NCBI RefSeq assembly: GCF_000379945.1
Contig: NZ_KB904124.1
Location: 248,001-312,000 of the forward strand
DNA from: Porphyromonas macacae DSM 20710 = JCM 13914
Lineage (GTDB): Bacteria; Bacteroidota; Bacteroidia; Bacteroidales; Porphyromonadaceae
Reading direction: 5' to 3'
DNA length: 64,000 nt
Part shown: positions 10,051 to 20,227 of the stretch, one piece after another
Position numbering within the stretch: position 1 is the stretch's first letter
Layout: the number at the start of each line of letters is the position of its first letter
The notes under the pieces: generated by a model
Told to the model about the DNA's origin: nothing
The model's input: only the letters and a program-made list of their open reading frames with translations
Database searches by the model: none
Program-made: the position numbers and the translations under genes

Positions 10051-10497
10051 ATGAATCTTTCAACTTTGAAGCCTGCAGAAGGCTCTGTTAAGACGCGTAA
10101 GAGAATAGGACGTGGTCCGGGTTCAGGCTTGGGTGGTACTTCTACCCGTGGTCATAAAGGAGCTAAGAGCCGCTCGGGATATAAGAAAAAAAAGGGGTTT
10201 GAAGGAGGCCAGATGCCTATTCAGCGCCGCTTGCCCAAGTTTGGCTTTAATAATATCAATAGAGTGGAGTATCGCCCTATCAATTTGTCTGACCTGCAAA
10301 AGCTGGTTGAGCAAAAAGGGGTTTCGGCCATATCAAAGGCTGAACTTGTAGATGCAGGTTTGGCGCAAAATAAAGATCTTATTAAAATCCTGGGCAATGG
10401 AACCCTGACAGCAAAAGTTGAGGTTACTGCTCATGCTTTTTCTAAGAAGGCAGAAGAAGTAATCACAGCAGCCGGTGGTAGTTGCATAAAGTTATAA
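10051..10497 (+). CDS. rplO: 50S ribosomal protein uL15
   Basis: Late-assembly protein with a long basic N-terminal tail. 148 residues, normal. It opens NLSTLKPAEGSVKTRKRIGR and continues with the Gly-rich GRGPGSGLGGTSTRGHKGAK and GQMPIQRRLPKFGF. It is directly upstream of secY (four bases), so export-channel synthesis is tied to ribosome synthesis. Confidence 0.98.
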   Translation: MNLSTLKPAEGSVKTRKRIGRGPGSGLGGTSTRGHKGAKSRSGYKKKKGFEGGQMPIQRRLPKFGFNNINRVEYRPINLSDLQKLVEQKGVSAISKAELVDAGLAQNKDLIKILGNGTLTAKVEVTAHAFSKKAEEVITAAGGSCIKL

Positions 10498-10501
10498 GCT
10501 C

Positions 10502-11845
10502 ATGCGGTTTGTTGAGACTATAAAGAATATATGGAAGATTGAGGATTTGCGTAAGCGACTCCTCACTACCATTTTTTTCGTGCTCGTCTACCGATTGGGC
10601 TCCTTTGTGGTGATTCCGGGTATTGATCCGAGTGCTTTGTCGTCACTGAAAGATCAAACCTCTACAGGTTTGTTGGCATTGTTGGATATGTTTTCCGGTG
10701 GTGCTTTTTCCAATGCTTCGATTTTTGCTCTTGGGATTATGCCATATATCTCTGCCTCCATTGTGATGCAGTTAGCTGCCATTGCAGTACCTTCTTTGCA
10801 GAAGATGCAACGCGAAGGAGAGAGCGGAAGACGTAAGATCAATCAAATTACCCGTTATTTGACCGTGGCGATTTTGATTCTTCAGTCTCCTGCATATCTG
10901 ATAAACCTTAATACTCAACTTCATGCCGTAGGTGCTTCTTTGCCCGGAGGTTTTTGGTTCCAGTTTGTAGCTGTTATCATCCTTACTGCCGGAAGTATGT
11001 TTGTTTTGTGGTTGGGTGAAAGAATTACGGACAAGGGTATCGGTAATGGTATTTCATTTATCATTTTGATCGGTATCATTGCTCGTCTTCCGCATTCTGT
11101 GGTTGCGGAGTTTTCTTCTCGCTGGTCAAGTGGATCCGTAGGAGGGCTCGTTGCTTTCTTGGCAGAAATCGTATTCTTGCTTTTTATTATTGCAGGTGCA
11201 ATCATGTTAGTACAGGGAACACGCCGTGTGCCGGTACAATATGCTAAGCGTGTGGTTGGCAATAAACAGTATGGAGGTGCCCGTCAGTATATTCCTCTTA
11301 AGGTTAATGCGGCAAATGTAATGCCTATCATTTTTGCTCAGGCTATTATGTTTATCCCTATTTTCCTGGTAGGTTTCTCGAAATCTGCCGAAAGTAGCGG
11401 TTTTGTTCGTGCATTTATGAATAACACCAGTTTCTGGTACAACTTTGTATTTGCGTTCCTTATTATAGTATTTACCTATTTCTACACCGCGATTACCATT
11501 AATCCCACGCAGATGGCTGATGACCTGAAACGTAATAATGGTTTTATCCCCGGAGTTAAGCCTGGTAAAGCTACAAAAGACTATATCGACCAGATTATGG
11601 ATCGTATAACTTTGCCGGGGGCATTTTTCCTGGCTATTGTGGCTATTTTACCTGCTTTTGCTGAAATTTTTGGGGTGAGTGCTCAGTTTGCTCAGTTCTT
11701 TGGCGGTACTTCTTTGTTGATTTTGGTGGGTGTCGTATTGGATACTTTGCAACAGATAGAAAGTCACTTGCTGATGCGCCATTACGATGGTTTGCTGAAG
11801 AGTGGTAGAATTAAGGGTAGAACCGGTTCTGTAGCTGCATATTAA
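10502..11845 (+). CDS. secY: Sec translocase channel subunit SecY
   Basis: Inner-membrane pore of the general secretion pathway, partner of SecE, SecG and SecA. 447 residues with about ten hydrophobic membrane segments, as in the family. The plug and pore region FVVIPGIDPSAL and the cytoplasmic loop regions KMQREGESGRRKINQITRY and NPTQMADDLKRNNGFIPGVK are recognisable. Four bases after rplO and one base before map. The adk gene often found between secY and map in other phyla is absent. Confidence 0.98.
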   Translation: MRFVETIKNIWKIEDLRKRLLTTIFFVLVYRLGSFVVIPGIDPSALSSLKDQTSTGLLALLDMFSGGAFSNASIFALGIMPYISASIVMQLAAIAVPSLQKMQREGESGRRKINQITRYLTVAILILQSPAYLINLNTQLHAVGASLPGGFWFQFVAVIILTAGSMFVLWLGERITDKGIGNGISFIILIGIIARLPHSVVAEFSSRWSSGSVGGLVAFLAEIVFLLFIIAGAIMLVQGTRRVPVQYAKRVVGNKQYGGARQYIPLKVNAANVMPIIFAQAIMFIPIFLVGFSKSAESSGFVRAFMNNTSFWYNFVFAFLIIVFTYFYTAITINPTQMADDLKRNNGFIPGVKPGKATKDYIDQIMDRITLPGAFFLAIVAILPAFAEIFGVSAQFAQFFGGTSLLILVGVVLDTLQQIESHLLMRHYDGLLKSGRIKGRTGSVAAY

Positions 11846-11846
11846 A

Positions 11847-12632
11847 ATGATCTATCTGAAAACGGACGAAGAGATCGAGTTGATGCGTGAGGCAAATCAG
11901 TTGGTTGGTAAAACATTGGCTGAGGTTGCTAAACATATAAAACCGGGAATAAGTACTTTGGAGTTGGATCGTGTGGCGGAAGAATTCATCCGTGATCATG
12001 GTGCTGTTCCGGCTTTTCTTGGTTATGGTGGTTTCCCCAACAGTCTTTGTACTTCCGTAAATGAACATGTGGTTCATGGCATTCCTTCTGCAAAACATAT
12101 TTTGAAAGACGGAGATATCGTTTCTGTAGATTGCGGTACAAAGTTGAATGGTTTTACCGGAGATTCGGCTTATACTTTTGCTGTGGGAGAAATTTCTTCC
12201 GAAGTAGAAGCTTTACTCCGGACAACAAAAGAATCGCTCTATGTGGGTATTGAACAGGCAGTTGCCGGTCATCGGGTAGGTGATATTGGAGCTGCTGTAC
12301 AAGCTTACTGTGAGAAACGGGGTTTCCATGTGGTGCGAGAGTTAGTCGGTCACGGTATAGGTCATGATATGCATGAATCGCCTGAAGTGCCTAATTACGG
12401 ACACAAAGGTACCGGAGCTTTATTGCGTGCCGGCATGTGTATCTGTATTGAACCGATGATCAATTTGGGATCTAAGAATGTGGTTTTTGAGAAGGATGGC
12501 TGGACTGTCCGGACCAAAACGCGTAAACCTTCAGCTCACTTTGAGCATTGCATTGCAATACGTGAAGGTAAGGCTGAGATCCTCTCTTCGTTTGAATATA
12601 TCAAAGATGTTTTAGGTGACAGAGAATTTTAA
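11847..12632 (+). CDS. map: Methionine aminopeptidase type I
   Basis: Cytosolic dinuclear metalloenzyme that removes the initiator methionine from new proteins. 261 residues, normal for type Ia. The metal ligands are visible as the two Asp in [17 protein letters not shown], the His in [18 protein letters not shown], the Glu in IEPMIN and the Glu in EHCIAI. Starts one base after the secY stop codon and is followed nine bases later by infA. Confidence 0.97.
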   Translation: MIYLKTDEEIELMREANQLVGKTLAEVAKHIKPGISTLELDRVAEEFIRDHGAVPAFLGYGGFPNSLCTSVNEHVVHGIPSAKHILKDGDIVSVDCGTKLNGFTGDSAYTFAVGEISSEVEALLRTTKESLYVGIEQAVAGHRVGDIGAAVQAYCEKRGFHVVRELVGHGIGHDMHESPEVPNYGHKGTGALLRAGMCICIEPMINLGSKNVVFEKDGWTVRTKTRKPSAHFEHCIAIREGKAEILSSFEYIKDVLGDREF

Positions 12633-12640
12633 TAAAGTAT

Positions 12641-12859
12641 ATGTCTAAACAAGCAGCAATAGAGCAAGACGGAGTAATCCTTGAGGCGTTGTCTAACGCT
12701 ATGTTTAAGGTGGAACTCCAGAGTGGCCATATTATTACGGCGCATATATCGGGAAAGATGCGTATGCATTATATAAAGATTTTGCCGGGTGATAAGGTCA
12801 AAGTAGAGATGTCTCCTTATGATTTGTCAAAGGGACGTATCTCTTTTCGTTACAAGTAA
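12641..12859 (+). CDS. infA: Translation initiation factor IF-1
   Basis: Single OB/S1-fold protein that occupies the A site during initiation. 72 residues, exactly the usual length. It starts [20 protein letters not shown] and contains the conserved [20 protein letters not shown] and the closing [15 protein letters not shown]. It lies between map and rpmJ. Confidence 0.98.
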   Translation: MSKQAAIEQDGVILEALSNAMFKVELQSGHIITAHISGKMRMHYIKILPGDKVKVEMSPYDLSKGRISFRYK

Positions 12860-12882
12860 ATTCAAAAAACAGCAAAATAGAT

Positions 12883-12999
12883 ATGAAAGTAAGAGCATCA
12901 GTTAAAAAGCGCACTTCTGACTGTAAGATTGTGCGCCGGAAAGGTCGCTTGTATGTGATCAATAAGAAAAATCCTAAGATGAAACAACGTCAAGGATAG
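12883..12999 (+). CDS. rpmJ: 50S ribosomal protein bL36, zinc-free type
   Basis: Smallest large-subunit protein, 38 residues, opening [20 protein letters not shown] and ending [12 protein letters not shown]. The zinc form has three Cys and one His; here only one Cys (position 14) remains and there is no His, so zinc is not expected. It lies in the usual place between infA and rpsM and was found by translating the gap. Confidence 0.96.
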   Translation: MKVRASVKKRTSDCKIVRRKGRLYVINKKNPKMKQRQG

Positions 13000-13042
13000 T
13001 TTTTAAGTATTAATCGTTGCATAATTATTTTACCAATAGAAT

Positions 13043-13423
13043 ATGGCTATAAGAATTGTTGGCGTTGATTTGCCACAAAACAAACGAGGAGAAATCGCCT
13101 TGACCTATATCTATGGTATCGGCCGCAGCAGCGCTTCAAAGGTTTTGGATGAAGCCGGTGTAGACCGTAATATCAAGGTAAAGGACTGGACAGATGATCA
13201 GGCGGCCAAAATCCGTGAAATCATCGGAGCGAACTTTAAGGTAGAGGGTGAATTGCGTTCTGAAGTACAAATGAACATCAAACGTTTGATGGATATCGGT
13301 TGCTACAGAGGTATTCGCCATCGTAATGGATTGCCGTTACGCGGACAGAAAACGAAAAATAACGCGCGGACCCGTAAGGGTAAGAAAAAGACCGTTGCGA
13401 ATAAGAAGAAAGCTACTAAATAA
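13043..13423 (+). CDS. rpsM: 30S ribosomal protein uS13
   Basis: Head protein forming intersubunit bridges and touching the P-site tRNA. 126 residues. It opens [20 protein letters not shown] and has [20 protein letters not shown], typical of S13, followed by a Lys-rich tail. First gene of the alpha block, 11 bases before rpsK. Confidence 0.98.
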   Translation: MAIRIVGVDLPQNKRGEIALTYIYGIGRSSASKVLDEAGVDRNIKVKDWTDDQAAKIREIIGANFKVEGELRSEVQMNIKRLMDIGCYRGIRHRNGLPLRGQKTKNNARTRKGKKKTVANKKKATK

Positions 13424-13434
13424 TAAAGGTTGAT

Positions 13435-13821
13435 ATGGCAAAGAAAATAGTTGCAAAGAAGAAAACCGTAAAAGTTGATGCTATCGGTCAGGCACACATC
13501 CACTCTTCTTTTAATAACATCATCATATCCATTGCCAATAGTGAAGGTCAAGTAATTAGCTGGTCTTCTGCCGGTAAGATGGGATTCCGTAGCTCTAAGA
13601 AAAACACTCCTTATGCTGCTCAAATGGCAGCTCAAGATTGTGCTAAAGTAGCTTACGACCTGGGGCTTCGCAAGGTTAAGGTGTATGTGAAAGGACCGGG
13701 TAATGGTCGTGAATCTGCTATCCGTACTATTCATGGTGCAGGTATTGAAGTTACTGAAATCGTTGATGTAACGCCAATGCCACACAACGGATGCCGCCCT
13801 CCTAAAAAGAGACGCGTATAA
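13435..13821 (+). CDS. rpsK: 30S ribosomal protein uS11
   Basis: Platform protein near the mRNA exit. 128 residues, normal. Conserved parts: [39 protein letters not shown] and the ending [17 protein letters not shown] 326-base untranslated gap follows before rpsD. Confidence 0.98.
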   Translation: MAKKIVAKKKTVKVDAIGQAHIHSSFNNIIISIANSEGQVISWSSAGKMGFRSSKKNTPYAAQMAAQDCAKVAYDLGLRKVKVYVKGPGNGRESAIRTIHGAGIEVTEIVDVTPMPHNGCRPPKKRRV

Positions 13822-14147
13822 TTATCAGCTAAAACAAAAATCCTTCTAACATTATAGATCGTTTTTCTATAAGATTAGATTTTAACGTTTTAACATACAC
13901 AAAAAACGAAGCTTGGTATCTTTAATTGATTATGAAATAAAGCAGTAAGATACCGAAGAAGAAAAGAAACAGAAGAAAAACGGAACGAAAGAGTAACGAG
14001 GTGAATAGATTGGCTATCTTACTTTCATATAGTTTATACCCTCTCTCCTTTTTGTCAATCGCGGCTGCACACGTTGCAAATATTTCGTATTTGTATTTTT
14101 CTGCCGATTAGATTTTGAAGAGCTTCATATTATAACAGAATAAAACA
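13822..14147 (+). promoter_or_regulatory. Long rpsK-rpsD gap with two hairpins
   Basis: 326 bases without a gene inside the alpha block. A 7-bp hairpin (TTATAGA at 13852-13858 with TCTATAA at 13866-13872) lies 30 bases after rpsK; it is AT-rich and would be a weak terminator. A second stem, GGTATCTT (13915-13922) with AAGATACC (13947-13954), closes a 24-base loop. A purine-rich tract follows at about 13955-14005. S4 controls its own operon in other bacteria, so a leader that senses S4 is possible, but no known fold is recognised. No TAnnTTTG box is clear just before rpsD. Confidence 0.4.
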
Positions 14148-14753
14148 ATGGCAAGATATACAGGTCCTAAGTCCAAGATCGCTCGTAAGTTTGGTGAGCC
14201 TATCTTTGGCGCTGACAAAGTTTTGTCCAAGAAAAATTACCCTCCCGGTCAGCACGGCAATAACCGTCGTCATAAGACCAGCGAGTATGGTACGCAGTTA
14301 AAAGAAAAGCAAAAAGCTAAATACACATATGGTGTATTGGAGCGTCAGTTTCGCAATCTTTTTGAGAAAGCTCAACGGAGCAAAGGTGTAACCGGTGAAG
14401 TGCTGTTGCAGTTATTGGAGAGCCGTTTGGATAATGTCGTTTATCGTCTCGGTATTGCTCCTACCCGTTCTGCCGCCCGTCAGTTGGTTTCTCACCGTCA
14501 CATCACCGTAGATGGCGGTGTGGTAAATATCCCGTCTTACTCTTTAAAACCGGGTCAGATTGTTGGTGTGCGTGAGCGTGCTAAAAGTCTTGAAGTAATT
14601 TCAGATTCTCTGGCCGGTTTCAATCATAGCAAGTATCCTTGGCTGGAGTGGGAAGAAAGTACAAAATCCGGTAAAGTTTTGCACATTCCGGAGCGTACCG
14701 ATATTCCCGAAAACATCAAGGAACAATTGATTGTAGAATTGTATTCTAAATAA
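14148..14753 (+). CDS. rpsD: 30S ribosomal protein uS4
   Basis: Primary 16S 5'-domain binder. 201 residues, normal. It opens [20 protein letters not shown]; the S4 RNA-binding domain carries [20 protein letters not shown] and [17 protein letters not shown]. The N-terminal Cys cluster of zinc-binding S4 proteins is missing, in line with the zinc-free S14 and L36 of this genome. Followed 13 bases later by rpoA. Confidence 0.98.
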   Translation: MARYTGPKSKIARKFGEPIFGADKVLSKKNYPPGQHGNNRRHKTSEYGTQLKEKQKAKYTYGVLERQFRNLFEKAQRSKGVTGEVLLQLLESRLDNVVYRLGIAPTRSAARQLVSHRHITVDGGVVNIPSYSLKPGQIVGVRERAKSLEVISDSLAGFNHSKYPWLEWEESTKSGKVLHIPERTDIPENIKEQLIVELYSK

Positions 14754-14766
14754 TCCACTTAATCCC

Positions 14767-15759
14767 ATGGCAATATTAGCATTTCAGAAGCCCGAAAATG
14801 TAATAATGATGGACGCGTCAGATACGTTTGCGCATTTTGAGTTCCATCCGTTGGAGCCTGGCTACGGCATCACCATTGGTAATGCTTTAAGGCGTATCCT
14901 CTTATCTTCACTCGAGGGGTTTGCCATCACCTCTATTAAGATCGATGGCGTAGATCATGAATTTGCTACTATTCCGGGTGTATTGGAGGACGTTACCAAC
15001 ATAATCCTTAATCTTAAACAAATACGCTTCAAGCAGATCGTTGCTGATACTAACGAAGAGACTTTCTCTGTGTTGGTTGAGAAGAAAGATGTATTTACAG
15101 CCGGAGATTTGAATGCCCAATTAAGCGCATTTGAAGTTCTTAACCCGGATTTGGTAATCTGTCATCTCGACAAATCAGCTTCTGTCAATATCGAATTCAA
15201 AATCTCGAAAGGTCGTGGTTATGTGCCTGCAGAGGAAAATCGTCAGGCAAACGGTGATTTGCAATCGATTGCAATCGATTCGATCTACACGCCTATTCGC
15301 AATGTGCGTTATTGGGTGGAAAACTTTCGTGTAGAGCAGAAAACCGACTATGAGAAACTTCTTTTGGAGGTGACTACCGACGGTAGCATCAGACCTCAGG
15401 AGGCTCTTCGTGAAGCTGCGATCATTATGATACAGCATTTGCAACTTTTCACCGAAGAGAATATCGAGGTTGAGAAGTCGGAGATTGGTGCCATCGATGA
15501 GTTGAATGCAGAGGCCCTTCGTATGCGTCAGTTGCTCAAGAACAGTCTGGAAGATTTTGATCTCTCGGTACGTGCTATTAACTGCCTCAATTCAGGTGGT
15601 GTATATACGTTGGGAGAGCTTGTGCGTTATCAAAAGAGTGACTTGTTGAAGTTCCGCAACTTCGGCAGGAAGTCTCTGAACGAGTTAGAGGAGTTATTTG
15701 ATACGCTCGGCCTATCGTTTGGGATGGATATTAGCAAATATAAATTAGAAAAAGAGTAA
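14767..15759 (+). CDS. rpoA: RNA polymerase alpha subunit
   Basis: Scaffold of RNA polymerase core and contact point for activators and upstream DNA. 330 residues, normal. The N-terminal dimerisation domain has [20 protein letters not shown]; the C-terminal domain (from about residue 250) has [20 protein letters not shown] and [15 protein letters not shown]. The usual neighbours rpsD and rplQ flank it. Confidence 0.98.
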   Translation: MAILAFQKPENVIMMDASDTFAHFEFHPLEPGYGITIGNALRRILLSSLEGFAITSIKIDGVDHEFATIPGVLEDVTNIILNLKQIRFKQIVADTNEETFSVLVEKKDVFTAGDLNAQLSAFEVLNPDLVICHLDKSASVNIEFKISKGRGYVPAEENRQANGDLQSIAIDSIYTPIRNVRYWVENFRVEQKTDYEKLLLEVTTDGSIRPQEALREAAIIMIQHLQLFTEENIEVEKSEIGAIDELNAEALRMRQLLKNSLEDFDLSVRAINCLNSGGVYTLGELVRYQKSDLLKFRNFGRKSLNELEELFDTLGLSFGMDISKYKLEKE

Positions 15760-15764
15760 GAACG

Positions 15765-16262
15765 ATGAGACATAATAAGAAATTCAATCATTTAGGTCGC
15801 ACGCATGCCCATCGAGCAGCTATGCTTTCTAACATGGCTACTTCGCTCATTATGCACAAGCGTATCTTCACTACGGTGGCCAAGGCTAAAGCTTTGCGCA
15901 AGTATGTGGAGCCTATGGTTACCCGTGCAAAAGAAGATACCACACACAGTCGTCGTATCATTTTTGCCGATCTGCAAAATAAATATGCAATTAAAGAGCT
16001 TTTTGGTGTAGTTATTCCTAAAGTAGGCGATCGCCCGGGTGGATATACCCGTATTATTAAAACGGGATTTCGTCAAGGTGACAATGCTGCTATGTGCTTC
16101 ATTGAACTTGTGGATTTCAATGAAAATATGCTTAAGGATAAAGCTAAAACTGCTGCACCTAAAACACGTCGCTCACGTCGTAAGAAATCTGACGATGTTG
16201 CTGCTACTGCCCAAGCTCAGACCGAACAGTCTGCAAAGGAAGAGACAAAAGAGGAAGCATAG
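15765..16262 (+). CDS. rplQ: 50S ribosomal protein bL17 with C-terminal tail
   Basis: Tunnel-exit region protein. 165 residues against 127 in E. coli. The first 120 residues are standard ([32 protein letters not shown]-like segment), and the rest is a low-complexity tail rich in Ala, Lys, Glu and Thr after [11 protein letters not shown]. bS16 of this window carries a similar but longer tail. Last gene of the ribosomal block; a strong terminator follows. Confidence 0.97.
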   Translation: MRHNKKFNHLGRTHAHRAAMLSNMATSLIMHKRIFTTVAKAKALRKYVEPMVTRAKEDTTHSRRIIFADLQNKYAIKELFGVVIPKVGDRPGGYTRIIKTGFRQGDNAAMCFIELVDFNENMLKDKAKTAAPKTRRSRRKKSDDVAATAQAQTEQSAKEETKEEA

Positions 16263-16289
16263 TCAAATAATTGATCTTTTTAGAGAAAA

Positions 16290-16325
16290 GGCGACTCCGA
16301 AACAAAGGAGTCGTCTTTTTTTGTT
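16290..16325 (+). terminator. Terminator of the ribosomal operon
   Basis: GGCGACTCC (16290-16298) pairs with GGAGTCGTC (16307-16315), 9 bp with one G-T pair and an 8-base loop, followed by TTTTTTTGTTTT. Located 28 bases after the rplQ stop codon. Confidence 0.92.
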
Positions 16326-16725
16326 TTGTAATTCGGCATGTTTTGAAGGCTGTTTTTTAACATGAATTCAATCCAAAGTGCAAGCAAGATAAAGTCGGTT
16401 TGTAAATCTTTGATATTGAGTTTGGATTTCGAGTAAGGGGGCTGTAAGTGGTAATCCCGAAGATAAGATTGATGGATATAGGATATTCAGATGTTTAGGT
16501 GCTGTTGTTTCCTTTGAGTTCGTGAGGTTTCGAAGAGAGATGCCTCTTATAATACTCTTTATCTTATGTTTAAGTTTGCAATAAACGTGCTTTGTCTGCT
16601 GATTTTATAGTTTGTTTGAACATTGAAGTCGATATATATATATCCCGGCAAGATACCTTTCAATCCCTATAAATCATTAAATAAAAGGGAGATAAAAGCA
16701 ATCAATATCATCTTTTGTGGTGATA
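16326..16725. other. Gene-free stretch between rplQ terminator and the DUF2023 promoter
   Basis: About 400 bases without a convincing open frame on either strand. It contains a short alternating TA tract (about 16632-16643) and is otherwise unremarkable AT-rich sequence. I see no RNA gene fold or repeat. Confidence 0.6.
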
Positions 16726-16754
16726 TTTGATTTGATGCTTGTTGTGTATTTTTG
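16726..16754 (+). promoter_or_regulatory. Candidate Bacteroidota promoter of the DUF2023 gene
   Basis: TATTTTTG (16747-16754) matches the TAnnTTTG -7 box, with TTTG (16726-16729) 21 bases upstream. Transcription would start near 16760, nine bases before the ATG at 16769, which argues against the in-frame upstream ATG at 16739. Confidence 0.6.
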
Positions 16755-16768
16755 TCTTAAATAAAGCT

Positions 16769-17182
16769 ATGAATATGATTTTGACAAAAATTGAAAAAGA
16801 TAATAGAACGGCCGTGATCCCTTTGTCTGTCATAGAGGCCCTTTCTACCGAAGTGAAAGTGTTTTTACATCATATTTATGAATACGAGAAAGGTGTGCGC
16901 AGAATGGTTTTATGCACACTGCATGCCGATGAATGCCAATTTGCATGTGAACGGTTGGAAAGCAAGGGAATCGCTTTTTTTACACAGCCTACGCCGGGAG
17001 GGAAGCGTGTTAATGTCTTTTTCGGACGAAAAGAGTGTATTGAAGCTATACGGCTGTTTACTTGTAACAGACCTCTTAACAGCTTGAGTGCAGAAGAAGA
17101 TTTTATCATCGGAGCTTTACTCGGTTATGATGTATGCCAGCAGTGTGAGCGTTATTGCGAACGCAAGAAGATGGAGGTTTGA
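16769..17182 (+). CDS. DUF2023 family protein
   Basis: Small soluble protein of unknown function, 137 residues. The segment [20 protein letters not shown] resembles the core of the DUF2023 family as I remember it from Bacteroidota and from Helicobacter, where a member sits next to flavodoxin. The C-terminus has [12 protein letters not shown] with three Cys, which could bind a metal or react with redox partners; this is a guess. The ATG at 16769 is chosen over 16739 because a -7 box lies between them. No flavodoxin gene is nearby. It stands alone between two terminators. Confidence 0.72.
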   Translation: MNMILTKIEKDNRTAVIPLSVIEALSTEVKVFLHHIYEYEKGVRRMVLCTLHADECQFACERLESKGIAFFTQPTPGGKRVNVFFGRKECIEAIRLFTCNRPLNSLSAEEDFIIGALLGYDVCQQCERYCERKKMEV

Positions 17183-17249
17183 GGAGTATTTCGTATTTAT
17201 GAATAAGTTTTCTCTTTTTCTTTGATAAGAGGATGAAAAATATAAAAAA

Positions 17250-17285
17250 GGAACCATTATTCGAGAAGAGTAATGGTTCCTTTTT
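17250..17285. terminator. Bidirectional terminator between DUF2023 and M16 genes
   Basis: GGAACCATTA (17250-17259) and TAATGGTTCC (17271-17280) form a perfect 10-bp stem. Five T follow on + and six A precede, so it can stop transcription from both convergent genes. Confidence 0.9.
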
Positions 17286-17320
17286 GTTAGCCATCAGCCT
17301 TAAGGCTGATAATGACATCT

Positions 17321-20185
17321 TTATTTTTTCTCTTTTGCAATGTCCTTTTCTGTTTTTGTGCTGCGAAGGATGATTTTTGAAACGTTCTTTTGTTTGTAAA
17401 GTTCCTCTGCAAATTTGCGAACAGATTCCGGGGTGATTGCATTCAGTTCTTTTTCGTAGTTGGTTACAAAGTCTTTGTTCCAGATAATATAGTCTACTGC
17501 ATTATTCAGCCAATAGCCGTTTTCTACCAGTTTCTCCGCATGATCTTTCTTCATGTTTTCAATCGTCTTGGCAAAGTATTCTTTGTTCAAGCCGTTTTTA
17601 AGCATTTCTTCATATTCTTTGAAGATCAAGCTGTTCAGGTGGTCTACTTTTTCCGGAGCTGTGCGGTAGAAGATCTGTATGGCAGCTTCACCGACAGGCA
17701 GTCTCTCCAGCTTTCCACCTACGCTTACACCATAAGTTCCTCCTTCGTCTTCGCGTATGCTCTTCAGGTACATCTGGTTCATTACTGCAACCAATACGTT
17801 CATTGAGATTGCATTTTTGAGATTATACGGCATTCTGCCATTAATTACGCTCAGTACCATGGCCATCGGTGTATCGAGGTCTTTCTTATAGTCGCATACA
17901 TTTGTTCCTTTGCTCATTTCAAAAACCTTATCCAATGCGGGTTTTTCTTTTTTTCCGGATGCAGGTAGAGAGGCAATGTACTGTTCGACCAGAGTTTTCA
18001 TTTTTGCTTCGTCGATATTACCCACGAAGAAGAAGCTGAAATCACCGGCATTGGAAAAACGTTCCTTAAAGATTTGCATGCAACCCTCGTAGTTTACTTT
18101 TTCCAGATCTTCGGCTTTCAGAGGAGTCATATACTTATTGCCCGGGTATAACACTTGCATGAGGCTGTCTGCGAAACTTTTTAGCGGATTTTGCTGAGCG
18201 GCCTGCAGCTCTTCTATAGAACGTTGTTTATAGGCTTCAAATGCTTCTTTATCAGCGCGCTGAGCTGTGAATTGCAGGTGAACCAGCTGCATCAGGGTTT
18301 CCAAATCTTCGGTAGTACTTTGTCCTGAAATATTTTCCGTGGTCATATTTACAGCAGGACTGATTGAGGCAGTACGTCCGGTCAGTGCTTTTTTCAGCGC
18401 TATTTGGTCAAAATTGCCCAATCCGCCCAGTTCTGCTACATCGTTGATAACCTTCATGTTGGTCAAATCTTTGGCCAGATATGGCAAATAACCGCCAAAG
18501 CTTACGATGTTCATACGGATTTCGTTCTCTTTGTGGTCTGTTTTCTTCAGATATACTTTGGCTCCGTTGCTCAGCGTCCACTCCGTCATACCGTATTTGA
18601 GATTTTCTTTTACGCCCACCACCTTGCCCGGTTTAGGCATGGTTGTCATTAGTTTTTCGTCGCTTTTTTGCTCTTTATAAGGGTCTACTTTGATTTTGCG
18701 GGCATTCTGGAATGTTTTAAGGAGTTCTGCTTCTGTCGGATATTTGAGATTATCTTTTTTGGGTCCCATGGTGAAGATCACCAGATTTTCAGTATCGGGC
18801 AGCCCCTCTTTCATTATCTGATTAACAGCTTGAATCGGGATGTTGGGAGCCAATTGTTGCAGTGTTTTGTATTCTGTTTCTATGCCGGGGATGTATCCGC
18901 CACGAGTGAAGTAATTCTTGTATTCCTCTGCATAAGTTCCATTCTTGCGTTTACCACGCTCTTTGTAGCTGTTTTCATATGCTTTTAACAGGTTTGTGCG
19001 TGCACGGTCATATTCGCTTTCTGTAAATCCGTGCTGACGTACGCGTTCGATTTCCATGGCCAGGCGAATTAAAGCTTCATTCAGCCCTCCCTCCTTTACT
19101 TGAGCAGAAATGCTTATGGCATCCATCATCGGGGTGATATCCATATACATACCGATAGACATATCGGCATTCATAAACGGAGCATTCGGTTTGATGGTGA
19201 TTTCATGGAAACGGTCGTTCATCATGTTTTGCACTATCGAGTACAGGTAGTTTTGAACCATGCCGTAGATCGTTCCTTTCTGCTCACGGCTCAGCGGCTC
19301 TACTTTGAAATTGATGCTCAGTATCGTAGACGTTGCTTCAGAATCTGTGGCGATTACAACGATAGGTTCTTTATTGTCTTCAACTTTCAGATATTCACGC
19401 GGAGCCGGATTTACCGGTTTAGGCACGTCTTTGAACATCTCTTTGATTTTGTTTTCCACGTAATCCACATTTATATCGCCCACGATAATCAAGCCCTGCA
19501 AATCCGGGCGATACCATTTGTGATAGTAGTCGCGCAGTTCTTTATAAGAGAAATGATCTACCACGTCCATGCTTCCGATCGGCAGCCGCTGGCCATAGCG
19601 ATTTTTGGGGAATATGCGTGGCAGGATGGTTGTAAACATACGCATGGAAGCATTGTTGCCTTGTCTCCACTCTTCGTGTATAACGCCGCGTTCGTTGTCG
19701 ATCTCTTTTTCTTCCAAAGAGATAAAGTGACTCCAATCATGCAGGATCAACAGACAGGAGTCGATAATGCCTGAGCGATTCGAGGGCACGTCCATCAGTG
19801 TGTAAACCGTTTCGTCGAAACCGGTATAGGCGTTCAGGTTTGCCCCGAAACGTACGCCGTTTTCTTCAAGGTAGCTGATCAGGTTTTTTCCGGGGAAGTT
19901 TTTTGTGCCGTTGAAGGCCATGTGTTCCAAGAAGTGAGCCAATCCGGACTGTGAATCTTCTTCCAGAATAGAACCGACACGTTGTGCTATGTAGAAGTGT
20001 GCACGCTCTTTAGGGTTTTCGTTGTGTCTGATAAAGTAGGTTAATCCGTTCGGTAAGGTGCCCATGCGCACTGCCGTATCGATAGGCAGAGGTGGCATTT
20101 GAGGTTGTTGTGCTTCCGATTGTGCAAACAGCGGGGTCAGCACAAGTGTCATGGCAGCAGCAACCAGAAGTTTTTTCAGGTTCAT
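17321..20185 (-). CDS. M16 family zinc metallopeptidase (pitrilysin-like), exported
   Basis: Large two-unit M16 peptidase, 954 residues. A signal peptide covers about residues 1-22 (MNLKKLLVAAAMTLVLTPLF, then AQ), so it acts in the periplasm or beyond. The inverted zinc motif HxxEH is HFLEH at residues 84-88, followed by the family pattern MAFNGTKNFPG; the third ligand should be a Glu in the DNERGVIHEEWRQG segment. The second half is a degenerate M16 unit ending in the RREDEGGTYGVSVGG-like part, here REDEGGTYGVSV. Substrates are unknown. It has its own TATATTTG promoter and ends at a bidirectional terminator. Confidence 0.93.
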   Translation of the reverse strand: MNLKKLLVAAAMTLVLTPLFAQSEAQQPQMPPLPIDTAVRMGTLPNGLTYFIRHNENPKERAHFYIAQRVGSILEEDSQSGLAHFLEHMAFNGTKNFPGKNLISYLEENGVRFGANLNAYTGFDETVYTLMDVPSNRSGIIDSCLLILHDWSHFISLEEKEIDNERGVIHEEWRQGNNASMRMFTTILPRIFPKNRYGQRLPIGSMDVVDHFSYKELRDYYHKWYRPDLQGLIIVGDINVDYVENKIKEMFKDVPKPVNPAPREYLKVEDNKEPIVVIATDSEATSTILSINFKVEPLSREQKGTIYGMVQNYLYSIVQNMMNDRFHEITIKPNAPFMNADMSIGMYMDITPMMDAISISAQVKEGGLNEALIRLAMEIERVRQHGFTESEYDRARTNLLKAYENSYKERGKRKNGTYAEEYKNYFTRGGYIPGIETEYKTLQQLAPNIPIQAVNQIMKEGLPDTENLVIFTMGPKKDNLKYPTEAELLKTFQNARKIKVDPYKEQKSDEKLMTTMPKPGKVVGVKENLKYGMTEWTLSNGAKVYLKKTDHKENEIRMNIVSFGGYLPYLAKDLTNMKVINDVAELGGLGNFDQIALKKALTGRTASISPAVNMTTENISGQSTTEDLETLMQLVHLQFTAQRADKEAFEAYKQRSIEELQAAQQNPLKSFADSLMQVLYPGNKYMTPLKAEDLEKVNYEGCMQIFKERFSNAGDFSFFFVGNIDEAKMKTLVEQYIASLPASGKKEKPALDKVFEMSKGTNVCDYKKDLDTPMAMVLSVINGRMPYNLKNAISMNVLVAVMNQMYLKSIREDEGGTYGVSVGGKLERLPVGEAAIQIFYRTAPEKVDHLNSLIFKEYEEMLKNGLNKEYFAKTIENMKKDHAEKLVENGYWLNNAVDYIIWNKDFVTNYEKELNAITPESVRKFAEELYKQKNVSKIILRSTKTEKDIAKEKK

Positions 20186-20219
20186 TGTGTTTGTTTATAA
20201 AAGTTAGTTATGATTATCG

Positions 20220-20227
20220 CAAATATA
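20220..20227 (-). promoter_or_regulatory. -7 box of the M16 peptidase gene
   Basis: On the minus strand the bases read TATATTTG, a full match to TAnnTTTG, 34 bases upstream of the ATG at 20185. No clear TTTG -33 element accompanies it. Confidence 0.6.

Noticed and set aside
16632-16643. Alternating TA tract as an origin or repeat element
   Set aside because: Short, single, and without DnaA-like boxes or flanking repeats.
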